Positions 34,950-43,123 of a stretch of 64,000 nt of DNA are shown here, one piece after another (within the stretch, counting starts at the first letter, position 1; each line of letters starts with the position of its first letter). The stretch is from Acidobacterium capsulatum ATCC 51196 (GTDB lineage Bacteria > Acidobacteriota > Terriglobia > Terriglobales > Acidobacteriaceae). The stretch is from NCBI RefSeq assembly GCF_000022565.1, contig NC_012483.1, positions 3,658,001 through 3,722,000 of the forward strand. The letters run 5' to 3'. The notes beneath the pieces are model-generated. The model made no database searches, had not been told where the DNA came from, and worked only from the letters and a program-made list of their open reading frames with translations. A program made the position numbers and the translations under genes.

Positions 34950-36298
34950 TGTAGCCTTACGTTGGTAGATTTCGCCCGCCAGCCTTCCATCCGCACTCTG
35001 AAATGGACCATGCGGTCCGGTGCACCTTGTCATACTGGCGAATGCTGCTACCTTGACTTCGGTCTACAGGAGGAGAGCTCCTCTCTGTGATGCCAGGGCG
35101 CGCCCGCAGTCATTCGTTTCCGGTTTCGACGATTTCGTACCTTACAAACAACGTTATGCAGAGACTGGTTCCAGAGCGCGTTGCTTGATCCTGCTGTTAT
35201 ACAGCGGATCATAGACCTCGCCTGTGACCCACAAGTGATGCAGAAGAACAGCGAGTTTGCGGGCAACGGCCACAACCGCACGACTTCTTGCTCCCCGGCC
35301 GCCTCGAGCGATCAAGCGTTCGCCCCATCGCCGCAGATCCGTGTCCGGACCGAACGGACCCAGGATGTACTGTGCGGACTGCACCAGCATTCGCCGCATG
35401 AATCCATCCCCCTCTTTGCTGATTCCCAATTGCGGATTGCTTTCCCCTGATTGGTAGCACCGAGGTCTAAGTCCAAAATATGCTCCCGCATTGCGGCTGT
35501 GAACCATACGACTGCTGCGTCCAATGGTCAGTACAAAACCGAGCGCGGTCAGCGGCCCCACGCCTCGAATCTGCTCTAAATGCTGGGTTGCCGGATAACT
35601 CGTCTCCGCGATTCTGGCAATCTTACGATCGTAGCGTTTGATCAAGTTCGTCAGGCTTTGGATCTGATCAAGAAGCGGATCGAGCGCCAGCAGCAAATCC
35701 GACGGTACCGCCGGCCTTGCACGATTGGCGAAGCTCACTGGGGAACAACTCGGCAATCTGGTTCCGGTGGGCTTCACCAAGCCGCGTGCACAGTTAATCA
35801 GTCTCGTCCGCGTGCGCACCAGCAAATCTCGTACCCGCAAAACCGCCAACATGCTCTGGTCTTCGTCGCTGCGATGCTCAACTGGACCGAGTAACTCGGG
35901 ATCGACCCTCACCAGACGCGCCAGAGCGCACGCATCTACTCGATCACTCTTTTTGCTGCTCTTGTGGATCAGTCTCAGACGCACCGGATTTGCCACGACT
36001 ACCTCGTGACCGAGTTCCCGCAACACACGACTGGCCCAGCGGGAATGAACTCCCACTTCCATGGCAATCAGAGATGATGTCAGCACCCCGAAGTGCTCGT
36101 TGAATGCGGCTGGCGTACTAACAACAGTTCCTTCCTCGACGACAACTCCGCCTTCACCCAATACGCAGTAATGGCTCTTCTTGTCTCCGAGGTCAATCCC
36201 TATCACTCTATTCATTCCGAACCTCCTGTGCGCAACAGCGCGATAATTGCAGCTTACGTTTTGTCTCCGTCCACGTGCGTATAAGCGTTCAGCAATAA
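34950..36298 (-). mobile_element. IS110-family insertion sequence (ends not resolved)
   Basis: The element is defined by a complete DEDD transposase at 35154-36215. IS110 elements lack clear terminal inverted repeats and usually make no target duplication, so the ends given are approximate: the right edge is set by repeat B and the left edge by the large stem-loop. The non-coding part upstream of the transposase is short (about 85 bp) and the downstream part longer, so a guide (bridge) RNA, if present, may be encoded downstream as in the IS1111 group. Confidence 0.55.
35154..36215 (-). CDS. IS110-family transposase (DEDD recombinase)
   Basis: A 353-residue transposase with start ATG 36215 behind AGGAGG; the frame is open to 36311 but the family begins MNRVIGIDLG. 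The N-terminal DEDD RuvC-like domain shows D8 (GIDLGDKKSH), the Glu of AMEVGVHSRW and the Asp pair of KKSDRVDACALARL. The C-terminal Transposase_20 domain includes LEQIRGVGPLTALGFVLTIG, GAYFGLRPRCYQSGES and the serine-bearing MLVQSA. It appears complete and possibly active. It catalyses RNA-guided recombination in characterised relatives. Confidence 0.93.
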   Translation of the reverse strand: MNRVIGIDLGDKKSHYCVLGEGGVVVEEGTVVSTPAAFNEHFGVLTSSLIAMEVGVHSRWASRVLRELGHEVVVANPVRLRLIHKSSKKSDRVDACALARLVRVDPELLGPVEHRSDEDQSMLAVLRVRDLLVRTRTRLINCARGLVKPTGTRLPSCSPVSFANRARPAVPSDLLLALDPLLDQIQSLTNLIKRYDRKIARIAETSYPATQHLEQIRGVGPLTALGFVLTIGRSSRMVHSRNAGAYFGLRPRCYQSGESNPQLGISKEGDGFMRRMLVQSAQYILGPFGPDTDLRRWGERLIARGGRGARSRAVVAVARKLAVLLHHLWVTGEVYDPLYNSRIKQRALEPVSA

Positions 36299-36439
36299 GG
36301 AAGTAGCCCAATTTTCTTCTTCGTTCAAGTGCCCCCGCTTCATGCGGCGTTATGGCAGAGCCGGTCGGAACCCGTCAAGGCTCTGCGCTTCGCTCCGACC
36401 GCTCACGCGGCGCCTGCGGCGGCACTGACATAAGAAGCC
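36299..36439 (+). repeat. Three-copy repeat, copy B
   Basis: Direct copy of A across about 140 bp: GGAAGTAG (36299-36306), TCAAGTGCCCCCGCTTCA (36325-36342) and CGGTCGGAACCCGTCAAGG (36362-36380) are exact, and intervening bases are diverged. It also forms an inverted pair with copy C: AGTGCCCCCGCTTCATG at 36328-36344 against 36564-36580. It begins immediately beyond the IS110 transposase upstream region. Confidence 0.75.
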
Positions 36440-36510
36440 ATTATCCGAGTCCTTGATTCGTAACCGTTGGCGACGAGAATCTCACCGTGTCGCCGCAATC
36501 CAAGCTTCGG

Positions 36511-36598
36511 CTTCTCATGTCATCTTGACCGAACCCTCCTCGCCCCTGCCGAGCCGCAAGAGCCATGAAGCGGGGGCACTCAAACAAAGAAATTTGGT
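36511..36598 (-). repeat. Three-copy repeat, copy C (inverted), upstream of the ardC-like gene
   Basis: In reverse orientation this stretch reads AAATTTCTTTGTTTGAGTGC, then CCCCGCTTCATG, and ends in CATGAGAAGCC (36511-36521 on the plus strand as GGCTTCTCATG). These are the two conserved ends of copies A and B. The exact 17-bp inverted match to B (36564-36580) could form a long-range stem in the 5' region of the following transcript. Its position 60 bp before the antirestriction gene suggests promoter or leader function. Confidence 0.6.
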
Positions 36599-36658
36599 TT
36601 GAGGCAAATGCCCTCCTTCAGATTCCGCCCCACGCGGGCACAGAGGAGAGTACACACC

Positions 36659-37630
36659 ATGCCTTACGCATCCAGCAGCACAGCCGCAACCACCGCGCCG
36701 CACAGGAAAAATGCGGCGCTCGGCAACCAGAGCGAATCGCGCTACCAGCAGCGCACCACACAGAAGGACAACCCCACGCAGCAACTCATCAAGCAGGCCG
36801 TGGATTTCTTACTCCAGCAGCTTGAGGCAGGCAAGAGCGAAACACTGACCGCTTACCTCACCGCAATGGCCCGGTTCCATTCCTATTCTTTCGGGAACAT
36901 TCTCGCCATTGCACGGCAGCGCCCGACGGCGACCCGCGTCGCCGGATTTTCGACGTGGAAGGAGTTGGGCCGGTTCGTCAAGAAGGGCGAGAAAGGTATC
37001 CAGATTCTCGCCCCCATTGTCGGCCATCGGCGCAGGAAGAACGACCAGCAGCAGGAGACGGACGAGAAGCCGCGCCCGGTACTGATTGGCTTTCGTGCTG
37101 TGTACGTCTTCGATGTGGCACAGACCGAAGGAGCAGACCTGCCCGAGTTCGAGCACAACGTCACCGGCGATGTGGGCAGCCACCGGGATGGACTCATTGC
37201 CTTTCTGGAACAGCAGAATATCGCCCTTGAATACAACGAGAACATCGCGCCCGCGCTCGGCGTGAGCTACGGCGGAAAAATCGCCCTGCTACCCGGCCAG
37301 TCGAAGGCAGAGGAGTTCGTGACACTGGTTCATGAAGTCGCGCATGAGCTTCTGCATAAGACCGAACGCCGCACGATGACCACCGCCACGGTGCGGGAGA
37401 CAGAGGCCGAGGCGGTGGCCTTCATCGTAGGACAGGCCATCGGCCTTGAAATGGGCCGTGCGTCGTCCGATTACATCCAGATGTACGCGGGCAATGCGGC
37501 ACTACTGGCCGAAAGCCTTGAAGTCGTGCAGCGGGCCTCCGCTGTCATTCTCGGAGCCGTTCACGCGGAATCGTCCGGCAGCCAGGACGCGGCTTCCGAG
37601 GTGCAGGAACCCATCGCGGAGGTGGCCTGA
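36659..37630 (+). CDS. ardC: ArdC-like antirestriction protein with zincin-type domain
   Basis: A 323-residue protein that should protect the incoming single strand from host restriction during conjugation. The N-terminal ArdC ssDNA-binding domain (from about residue 40: LIKQAVDFLLQQLEAG, SFGNILAIARQRPTATRVAGFSTWKELGRFVKKGEKGIQIL in blocks) is followed by a metallopeptidase-like domain with HEVAHELLH and ETEAEAVAFIV, the zinc-ligand pattern. Start ATG 36659 lies behind GAGGAG. It overlaps the next gene by one base. Its presence near a resident phosphorothioation system gives the element both defence and counter-defence. Confidence 0.88.
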   Translation: MPYASSSTAATTAPHRKNAALGNQSESRYQQRTTQKDNPTQQLIKQAVDFLLQQLEAGKSETLTAYLTAMARFHSYSFGNILAIARQRPTATRVAGFSTWKELGRFVKKGEKGIQILAPIVGHRRRKNDQQQETDEKPRPVLIGFRAVYVFDVAQTEGADLPEFEHNVTGDVGSHRDGLIAFLEQQNIALEYNENIAPALGVSYGGKIALLPGQSKAEEFVTLVHEVAHELLHKTERRTMTTATVRETEAEAVAFIVGQAIGLEMGRASSDYIQMYAGNAALLAESLEVVQRASAVILGAVHAESSGSQDAASEVQEPIAEVA

Positions 37631-38043
37631 TGCAGACCATACTTCGCATCCTTGAGCGGGCCGGAGGCTACCGGCCCACGCTCTACCTCAAAATCGAGAA
37701 TCCGCCTTACATGGCCTTGGTCATTGAGGCGACACCGGAGCCGGGACCGCAGGGACTTCCCGCCGTGTCCGTCGCGCACTACGGCGAGCAGAACGGCGAC
37801 CTCATGCGCGACCCGGAGATGTGTTTCGAACTGGAGACAGCGAAAAGCCCGCGCCTGTCAGCCTTCTACTACCGCAACGACTACGCCGGTATGGAGCAAT
37901 GGTCGCGTTTTCTCCGCGATGGGCAGTATGGCGTTCACACACTGCTCCACCGTGAACATGAACAATTTGCTGCGCTGTGGGACCACAATCTCAAGGCGCA
38001 AGGCTTTCTGGAAGCATTCACGGACAAGTCGATTCGCGGCTAG
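37630..38043 (+). CDS. DUF6908-type conserved element protein
   Basis: A 137-residue protein whose N-terminus ILERAGGYRPTLYLKIENPPYMALVIE is characteristic of DUF6908 proteins that follow ardC-like genes on conjugative elements. The middle shows VAHYGEQNGDLMRDPEMCFE and AFYYRNDYAGMEQWS, so a compact alpha/beta fold is likely. It starts on the last base of the ardC stop region, so it is translationally coupled. The function is unknown; association with ardC and ParB-like genes suggests a role in establishment. Confidence 0.75.
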   Translation: MQTILRILERAGGYRPTLYLKIENPPYMALVIEATPEPGPQGLPAVSVAHYGEQNGDLMRDPEMCFELETAKSPRLSAFYYRNDYAGMEQWSRFLRDGQYGVHTLLHREHEQFAALWDHNLKAQGFLEAFTDKSIRG

Positions 38044-38127
38044 TCCGCTCCCACTGTGGAGCGGATACCGGTGAGTCCATCCGCTCCGTGTCTTTCACCT
38101 GCAACCGCTCGAAAGGAGCAGACCATC

Positions 38128-39717
38128 ATGGAAACCCAAGTCATCAATGCCACCGAATACCGCAACGTCCCGCTGTTCCTATTGAATCCGTCGAGGACCA
38201 ACCCGCGCCGCACCTTCGAGGATGCAGCGCTCAAGGAACTAGCCGAGAGCATTCGCGCCCAGGGCGTTCTATCGCCTCTGCTGGTGCGGCCTCTCACCGA
38301 GAATGGCTTCGAAATCGTCTTCGGCGAACGGCGTTACCGTGCCGCACAAATCGCCGGACAGGATACCGTACCCGTCCGCATCCGGCAGATGAGCGATGCC
38401 GAAGCACTGGAGGCGCAGCTTGTCGAGAACCTGATTCGCTCCGAAATTCACCCAATGGAAGAGGCGCAGGGCTTCCGCGCTCTGCTCGCACTGGAAGAGC
38501 CCAAATATAGCATCGAGCAAATCGCGGCGAAGGTGGGCAAGTCGCCCGGATTCGTGGCTTCGAGACTGAAACTGACTGACCTCACACCAGCCGCAGTCGA
38601 AGCCTTCTATGCCGGTGAAATCGGCGTAGGCCATGCCCTGTTACTGGCGAAGCTGCCTGCCGACCAGCAGAAACAAGCTCTCTCGGCATGTTTCAAAGAG
38701 GTTTACAACGGCAACAGCCAGAAGCCAGCCCGTATCCTGCTGCCTGTCCGCAACCTGCAATTCTGGATTGACGCGAACATCCTGCTCGTTTTGAAAGACG
38801 CGCCATTCAACAAACGCGATCCGCAACTCGTGCCGACGGCTGGAAGTTGCGCGGAGTGTCCCAAGCGTACCGGCCACAACAAGCTGCTGTTTGGCGATGA
38901 CCTTGGCAAGCAAGGGGACCGCTGCACGGACCCCAGCTGCTATCAGGCCAAAGTACAGGCCCACGTGGCCGCGACTGTCGCCGCGAAGCCTGAACTGGTG
39001 CAAATCAGCACCGCCTACGGCGCACAGAAAGACGGCAGCAGTGTCCTGCCACGGAACAAGTACACTGCAATTCGGAACGACAAGCCGAAATCGAACGACG
39101 AAGCCAAGCGGCCCGAGTTCAAGGTGTGCAAGTTCGCCACCGAAGCCATCGTCACCGAAGGCAGCGATGTCGGCACCATTCATAAGGTCTGCACCAATCC
39201 CGCTTGTCCCATCCATCATCCGACACGGCAAACCAGCCGCGACGAGAAGTGGAAGGCCGAACAGGAGAAGCAGCGCCGGGAGCAAGCCATCGCAAATGCC
39301 ACTGGCCTCCGCGTCCTGTCCGCTGTGGGCGATGCTGTACCCGTTCGATTGATGAAGCGTGACCTGCTCTTCATCCTTGAGAAGCTAACCAGTCTCATGG
39401 ATGAAAACCGCCTTGCCATGCTGGCGCGGCAGCACGGCATCCGGCAGAAGCGGGACGAAGGAGGCATCGCAAAAACCCTTGGGGCCTTCATGCGCCGAGC
39501 CGACGAGGGAACGCTCTCCCGGCTTCTGGTGGAAACGGCCATCCTGCTAGCCGCATCACGGACCAATGTTGCAACAGTGCTTCGGGATGCCGCCAACACG
39601 TACAAGGTGGACACCGACGCCATCACGGCCAAGGTGAAGCAGGAGTTCGCCGCCAAAGAGAAGGGCAAGAAAGCCACACAGGGGAAAGCAAAGCCCGCGA
39701 AGAAAGCCGCCGCATAG
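38128..39717 (+). CDS. Large ParB-like partition/regulatory protein
   Basis: A 529-residue ParB/Spo0J-type protein. The ParB N-terminal domain spans about 14-105 with LLNPSRTNPRRTFEDAALKELAESIRAQGVLSPLLVRP in blocks, and the ERRYRAAQIAG CTP-binding loop follows FGE; VENLIRSEIHPMEEAQGF is also canonical. The helix-turn-helix region is SIEQIAAKVGKSPGFVASRLKL. The C-terminal half has cysteine groups (CAECPKRTG, CTDPSCYQ, CTNPACPIHH) that may bind metal, and a Lys/Ala-rich tail. No ParA partner is visible nearby, so it may regulate rather than partition. Start ATG 38128 follows AAAGGAG. Confidence 0.85.
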   Translation: METQVINATEYRNVPLFLLNPSRTNPRRTFEDAALKELAESIRAQGVLSPLLVRPLTENGFEIVFGERRYRAAQIAGQDTVPVRIRQMSDAEALEAQLVENLIRSEIHPMEEAQGFRALLALEEPKYSIEQIAAKVGKSPGFVASRLKLTDLTPAAVEAFYAGEIGVGHALLLAKLPADQQKQALSACFKEVYNGNSQKPARILLPVRNLQFWIDANILLVLKDAPFNKRDPQLVPTAGSCAECPKRTGHNKLLFGDDLGKQGDRCTDPSCYQAKVQAHVAATVAAKPELVQISTAYGAQKDGSSVLPRNKYTAIRNDKPKSNDEAKRPEFKVCKFATEAIVTEGSDVGTIHKVCTNPACPIHHPTRQTSRDEKWKAEQEKQRREQAIANATGLRVLSAVGDAVPVRLMKRDLLFILEKLTSLMDENRLAMLARQHGIRQKRDEGGIAKTLGAFMRRADEGTLSRLLVETAILLAASRTNVATVLRDAANTYKVDTDAITAKVKQEFAAKEKGKKATQGKAKPAKKAAA

Positions 39718-39735
39718 ATGCGGATTAGCACATTT

Positions 39736-39764
39736 GGACCTGCCTGCGGGCAGGTCCTTTCTTT
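39736..39764 (+). terminator. Rho-independent terminator after the ParB-like gene
   Basis: A perfect 9-bp stem GGACCTGCC (39736-39744) with GGCAGGTCC (39749-39757), tetraloop TGCG, followed by TTTCTTT. It sits 19 bp after the ParB-like stop, before the convergent imuC gene, and should end the ardC-DUF6908-ParB transcript. Confidence 0.85.
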
Positions 39765-39907
39765 GCCCGTCTTCCCGCCCTGGAATGTGCCGGCGCTACC
39801 TCGCCGGGCCATCCTCACCCACCCGACGGGCAGCAAAGACCCCGGCTCGCGATCCTCGCCTGATTTTCAATCGCGAGAACGCGTTTGTCGTTAAATACTG
39901 CAAATAA

Positions 39908-42900
39908 TCAGTGAAAATCATGCGAGCTCACATCCAGGGCGAAGTCCGTCAGGGAAGTCAGGCGCGTTGCTTTGATGTGTATGACGCTGTCCTGATTCTG
40001 TAGAGGGCCTTCAACCAGTAAGAACTTGCTGCGTGTGACGACCAGGCGGTCACGGTCGTAGAGATCAGGAGTGACGATAACATTGCAGATGCCGGTCTCG
40101 TCCTCCATCGAGATGAAGATGAATCCTTTGGCGGTGCCGGGCCTTTGCCGTGCGATGATGCAGCCGGCGACGCGGACATACTCTCCATCGCGGCGTTGAC
40201 GTAGGTCTTGCGCGGAAAGGATATTGGCCCGGCGCAACTCCGCGCGCCGGTAGTGCATGGGGTGCCGGCCGACGGTGAGGCCTGTTCCGGCATAGTCGGC
40301 CACCAGGCGTTCTTCGACATTCATCTGCTGTAAGGGCCGCGCTTCGGAATCCTCACGCAGCGACTCGGCATTTGCCAGTAATGGCCCTTCCAGTTTGCCA
40401 GCGCGCTCGATTTGCCAGAGTGCATCGCGGCGATGCTCGATTCCCTGAAGTTGGTTGAGCGCGCCGATCTCCGCGAGCCGCTTCAGTTCCTTCCGGTTCA
40501 GGAAGGGAACACGCTGGGCAACGTCTTCCACTGAGCGGAAGGGGCCATCTTGCAGCCGCGATCTTACCAGCGCTTCTGCGGATTCTCTCTTCAACTGTCT
40601 GGCATATCCGAGTCCGATCCGCAGAGCGAGCCCTCCATCGCTTTCGTGCTCCACGGTGCAACGCCATTCTGAGACCTGTACGTCGATGGGCTTCACGCGC
40701 AGGCCGTGCCGCTGCGCATCCTTGACCAGCACGGCGGGGCTGTAGAAGCCCATGGGCTGGTTGTTAAGAATGGCCGCGGTGAAGGCGGCGAGGTATTTCA
40801 CCTTGAGGTAGGCCGAAGCATAAGCGATGAGGGCGAAGCTGGCTGCGTGCGATTCAGGAAATCCGTAGAGAGCGAAGGAGCTGATTTGCTGGACGATGGT
40901 GTCCTGAGTCCTCTCGTCGATGCCATTGCGCGTCATTCCCGCCCGTAGGTTGCCTTCGAGATTCTTCATGCGCTCCCACGAGCGCCGCATGCCCACGGCG
41001 CGGCGTAGTTCGTCGGCTTCCGCGCCGGAGAAATCAGCCACGGTCATGGCGATCCTCAGTAACTGTTCCTGAAAGAGCGGCACTCCGAGCGTGCGCTCCA
41101 GAACAGGTACGAGGGATGGATGGGGATAGGTGACCGCCTCCTTCCCTTGCCGCCGCCGCATGTATGGATGCATCATCTGCCCGACAATCGGCCCCGGCCG
41201 GATGATGGCGACCTGCACGACGAGGTCATAGAACTTGCGTGGGCAATTGCGCGGCAGGGAAGCCATCTGTGCGCGGCTCTCGATCTGAAACATCCCTACG
41301 GTATCGGCCCTCTGGACCACCCGGTAGACTTCGTCGTCCTGCGGCAACTGCGCGAGATCCACCTTGTTGCCATAATGCCGGGGAATCAATTCCAGGCAAT
41401 CGTGAAGGACAGCCATCATGCCCAGGCCCAACAGGTCTACCTTGATGATGCCGAGATCGGCGCAGTCCTCTTTGTCCCACTGCACCACATGGCGATTCGC
41501 CATCGAGGCACGTTCCAGCGGGACAACCTTGTTGAGATGCCCCTGGCAGATGACCATGCCGCCGGAGTGCTGCCCAAGGTGGCGGGGCAGGTCCTGAATG
41601 CGCATCGAGAGTTCAATATATTTGGCGATACGTGCGTGGCGGATATCGAAGCCGGCATGGTGAAAGGTGTGCGCCATCGTATCGGTATTGCCGCGCCATT
41701 CCCACTGCCCGGCAAGGCTCGACAATCGGCCCAGCGTCTCCTCGTCGAAGCCGAGTGCTTTGCCGGTTTCACGAGCTGCGGATTTTTCGCGATACGTGAT
41801 GACATTCGCGCACATTGCCGTGCCGAGTTCTCCGTAACGCCGGTAGACATACTGAATGGCCTGCTCGCGTTTCTCTTCTGAAGGAAGATCGAGATCGATG
41901 TCCGGCCATTCGTTGCGGCTCTCCGATAGGAATCGCTCGAAGAGAAGGTCCATTCCCACAGGATCGACAGCCGTGATTTCAAGGCAGTAGCAAACGACGG
42001 AATTCGCAGCGCTCCCGCGGCCCTGCACCAGGATGTCATGCTGCTGACAGAAGCGAATGATGTCCCAGACGATAAGAAAGTATCCGGCGAATCCAAGTTT
42101 CGCAATCAGCGTCAACTCGTGTTCCACCTGCTTCTTCGCCCGCTCCATCAGACCGCGGTCATTCTTCGGAGCATAGCGCCGCAGCACACCTTCCTCCACG
42201 CGCTTGCGGAGAAAACTGTCCATGGTATCTCCGTCTGGCACTGGGTAACGGGGAAACTCGTATCCGAGATCATGGAGTTGAAAGCCCAGACGCGAGGAGA
42301 GTACGAGAGTGTTTTCGACGGCTCCGGGTATGTCGCGGAAGAGCGCTGTCATCTCACTGGCTGTGCGGAGGTGGCGCTGACTGTTCGTAGCCAGAAGGCG
42401 GCCTGCCTGATCGAGTTCGATATGATTGCGAATGGCCGTGAAAAGATCGAGTACCTCGCGCTCATAAGGTGTGGCGTGCCGGACCCCATTGGTGGCGATG
42501 ACCGGCAGATTGAGGGATCGCGCGATGCGGAGGGCAGCCTGGTTGCGCCACTCTTCCTCGCGGTCCTGGTGGCGCTGCAGTTCGACGTATACACTTCCAC
42601 GACCGAAGATGCGGGTGAGTTCTTCTACTGCCTCCCGGCCCGCGGCTTCGCCTCCGCTTGAGAGCGCCGCCGCCAGCGGTCCTTCATCGCCGCCGGTGAG
42701 ACACACGAGACCCGAGGCATACTCGCTCAGATCGTCGAAGGTTGCAGCCCCGCTTTCTTTTGTCTCTTCGCGCATTTTGAACCGCGTGATGAGCTGACAG
42801 AGATTCTGGTAGCCTTCGCGCGATTCGCAGAGCAGCGGGATGCGCGTGGGTTCACTTTTGCACTGGTGCGGCAGCCATGCAGGAGGCAGCCATCGCGGCC

Positions 42901-43123
42901 CGAAGCTCGATACGGCGATCTCCGCTCCGATGTGTGCGCGGATGTTGTTGCGCTGTGCTGCAGTATGAAATCGCGCCGCGCCGTAGAGGCCGTTATGGTC
43001 GAGCAACGCTAACGCGGGCATGGCTATCTCCGCAGCGCGGTCCGTCAGCTTCTCCGGTTGCGATGCGGCCTGCAGAAAGCTGAAGGCGCTGGCCGCGTGC
43101 AGTTCGACATATCGATCAGTCAT
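39908..43123 (-). CDS. imuC: Error-prone DNA polymerase ImuC (DnaE2)
   Basis: A 1071-residue C-family polymerase of the ImuC/DnaE2 type, the translesion polymerase of the SOS mutasome. The N-terminal PHP domain is YVELHAASAFSFLQAAS...LLDHNGLYGAARFH. The palm has the catalytic PDIDLDLPSE, and QGRGSAANSVVCYCLEIT and KVDLLGLGMMAVLHDCLELI are canonical DnaE blocks. An OB domain lies near the C-terminus (VRVAGCIIARQRPGTAKGFIFISMEDETG). Start ATG 43123 overlaps the imuB stop by 8 nt; a longer frame to 43162 lies inside imuB. It is last in the imuA-imuB-imuC operon. Confidence 0.95.
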   Translation of the reverse strand: MTDRYVELHAASAFSFLQAASQPEKLTDRAAEIAMPALALLDHNGLYGAARFHTAAQRNNIRAHIGAEIAVSSFGPRWLPPAWLPHQCKSEPTRIPLLCESREGYQNLCQLITRFKMREETKESGAATFDDLSEYASGLVCLTGGDEGPLAAALSSGGEAAGREAVEELTRIFGRGSVYVELQRHQDREEEWRNQAALRIARSLNLPVIATNGVRHATPYEREVLDLFTAIRNHIELDQAGRLLATNSQRHLRTASEMTALFRDIPGAVENTLVLSSRLGFQLHDLGYEFPRYPVPDGDTMDSFLRKRVEEGVLRRYAPKNDRGLMERAKKQVEHELTLIAKLGFAGYFLIVWDIIRFCQQHDILVQGRGSAANSVVCYCLEITAVDPVGMDLLFERFLSESRNEWPDIDLDLPSEEKREQAIQYVYRRYGELGTAMCANVITYREKSAARETGKALGFDEETLGRLSSLAGQWEWRGNTDTMAHTFHHAGFDIRHARIAKYIELSMRIQDLPRHLGQHSGGMVICQGHLNKVVPLERASMANRHVVQWDKEDCADLGIIKVDLLGLGMMAVLHDCLELIPRHYGNKVDLAQLPQDDEVYRVVQRADTVGMFQIESRAQMASLPRNCPRKFYDLVVQVAIIRPGPIVGQMMHPYMRRRQGKEAVTYPHPSLVPVLERTLGVPLFQEQLLRIAMTVADFSGAEADELRRAVGMRRSWERMKNLEGNLRAGMTRNGIDERTQDTIVQQISSFALYGFPESHAASFALIAYASAYLKVKYLAAFTAAILNNQPMGFYSPAVLVKDAQRHGLRVKPIDVQVSEWRCTVEHESDGGLALRIGLGYARQLKRESAEALVRSRLQDGPFRSVEDVAQRVPFLNRKELKRLAEIGALNQLQGIEHRRDALWQIERAGKLEGPLLANAESLREDSEARPLQQMNVEERLVADYAGTGLTVGRHPMHYRRAELRRANILSAQDLRQRRDGEYVRVAGCIIARQRPGTAKGFIFISMEDETGICNVIVTPDLYDRDRLVVTRSKFLLVEGPLQNQDSVIHIKATRLTSLTDFALDVSSHDFH

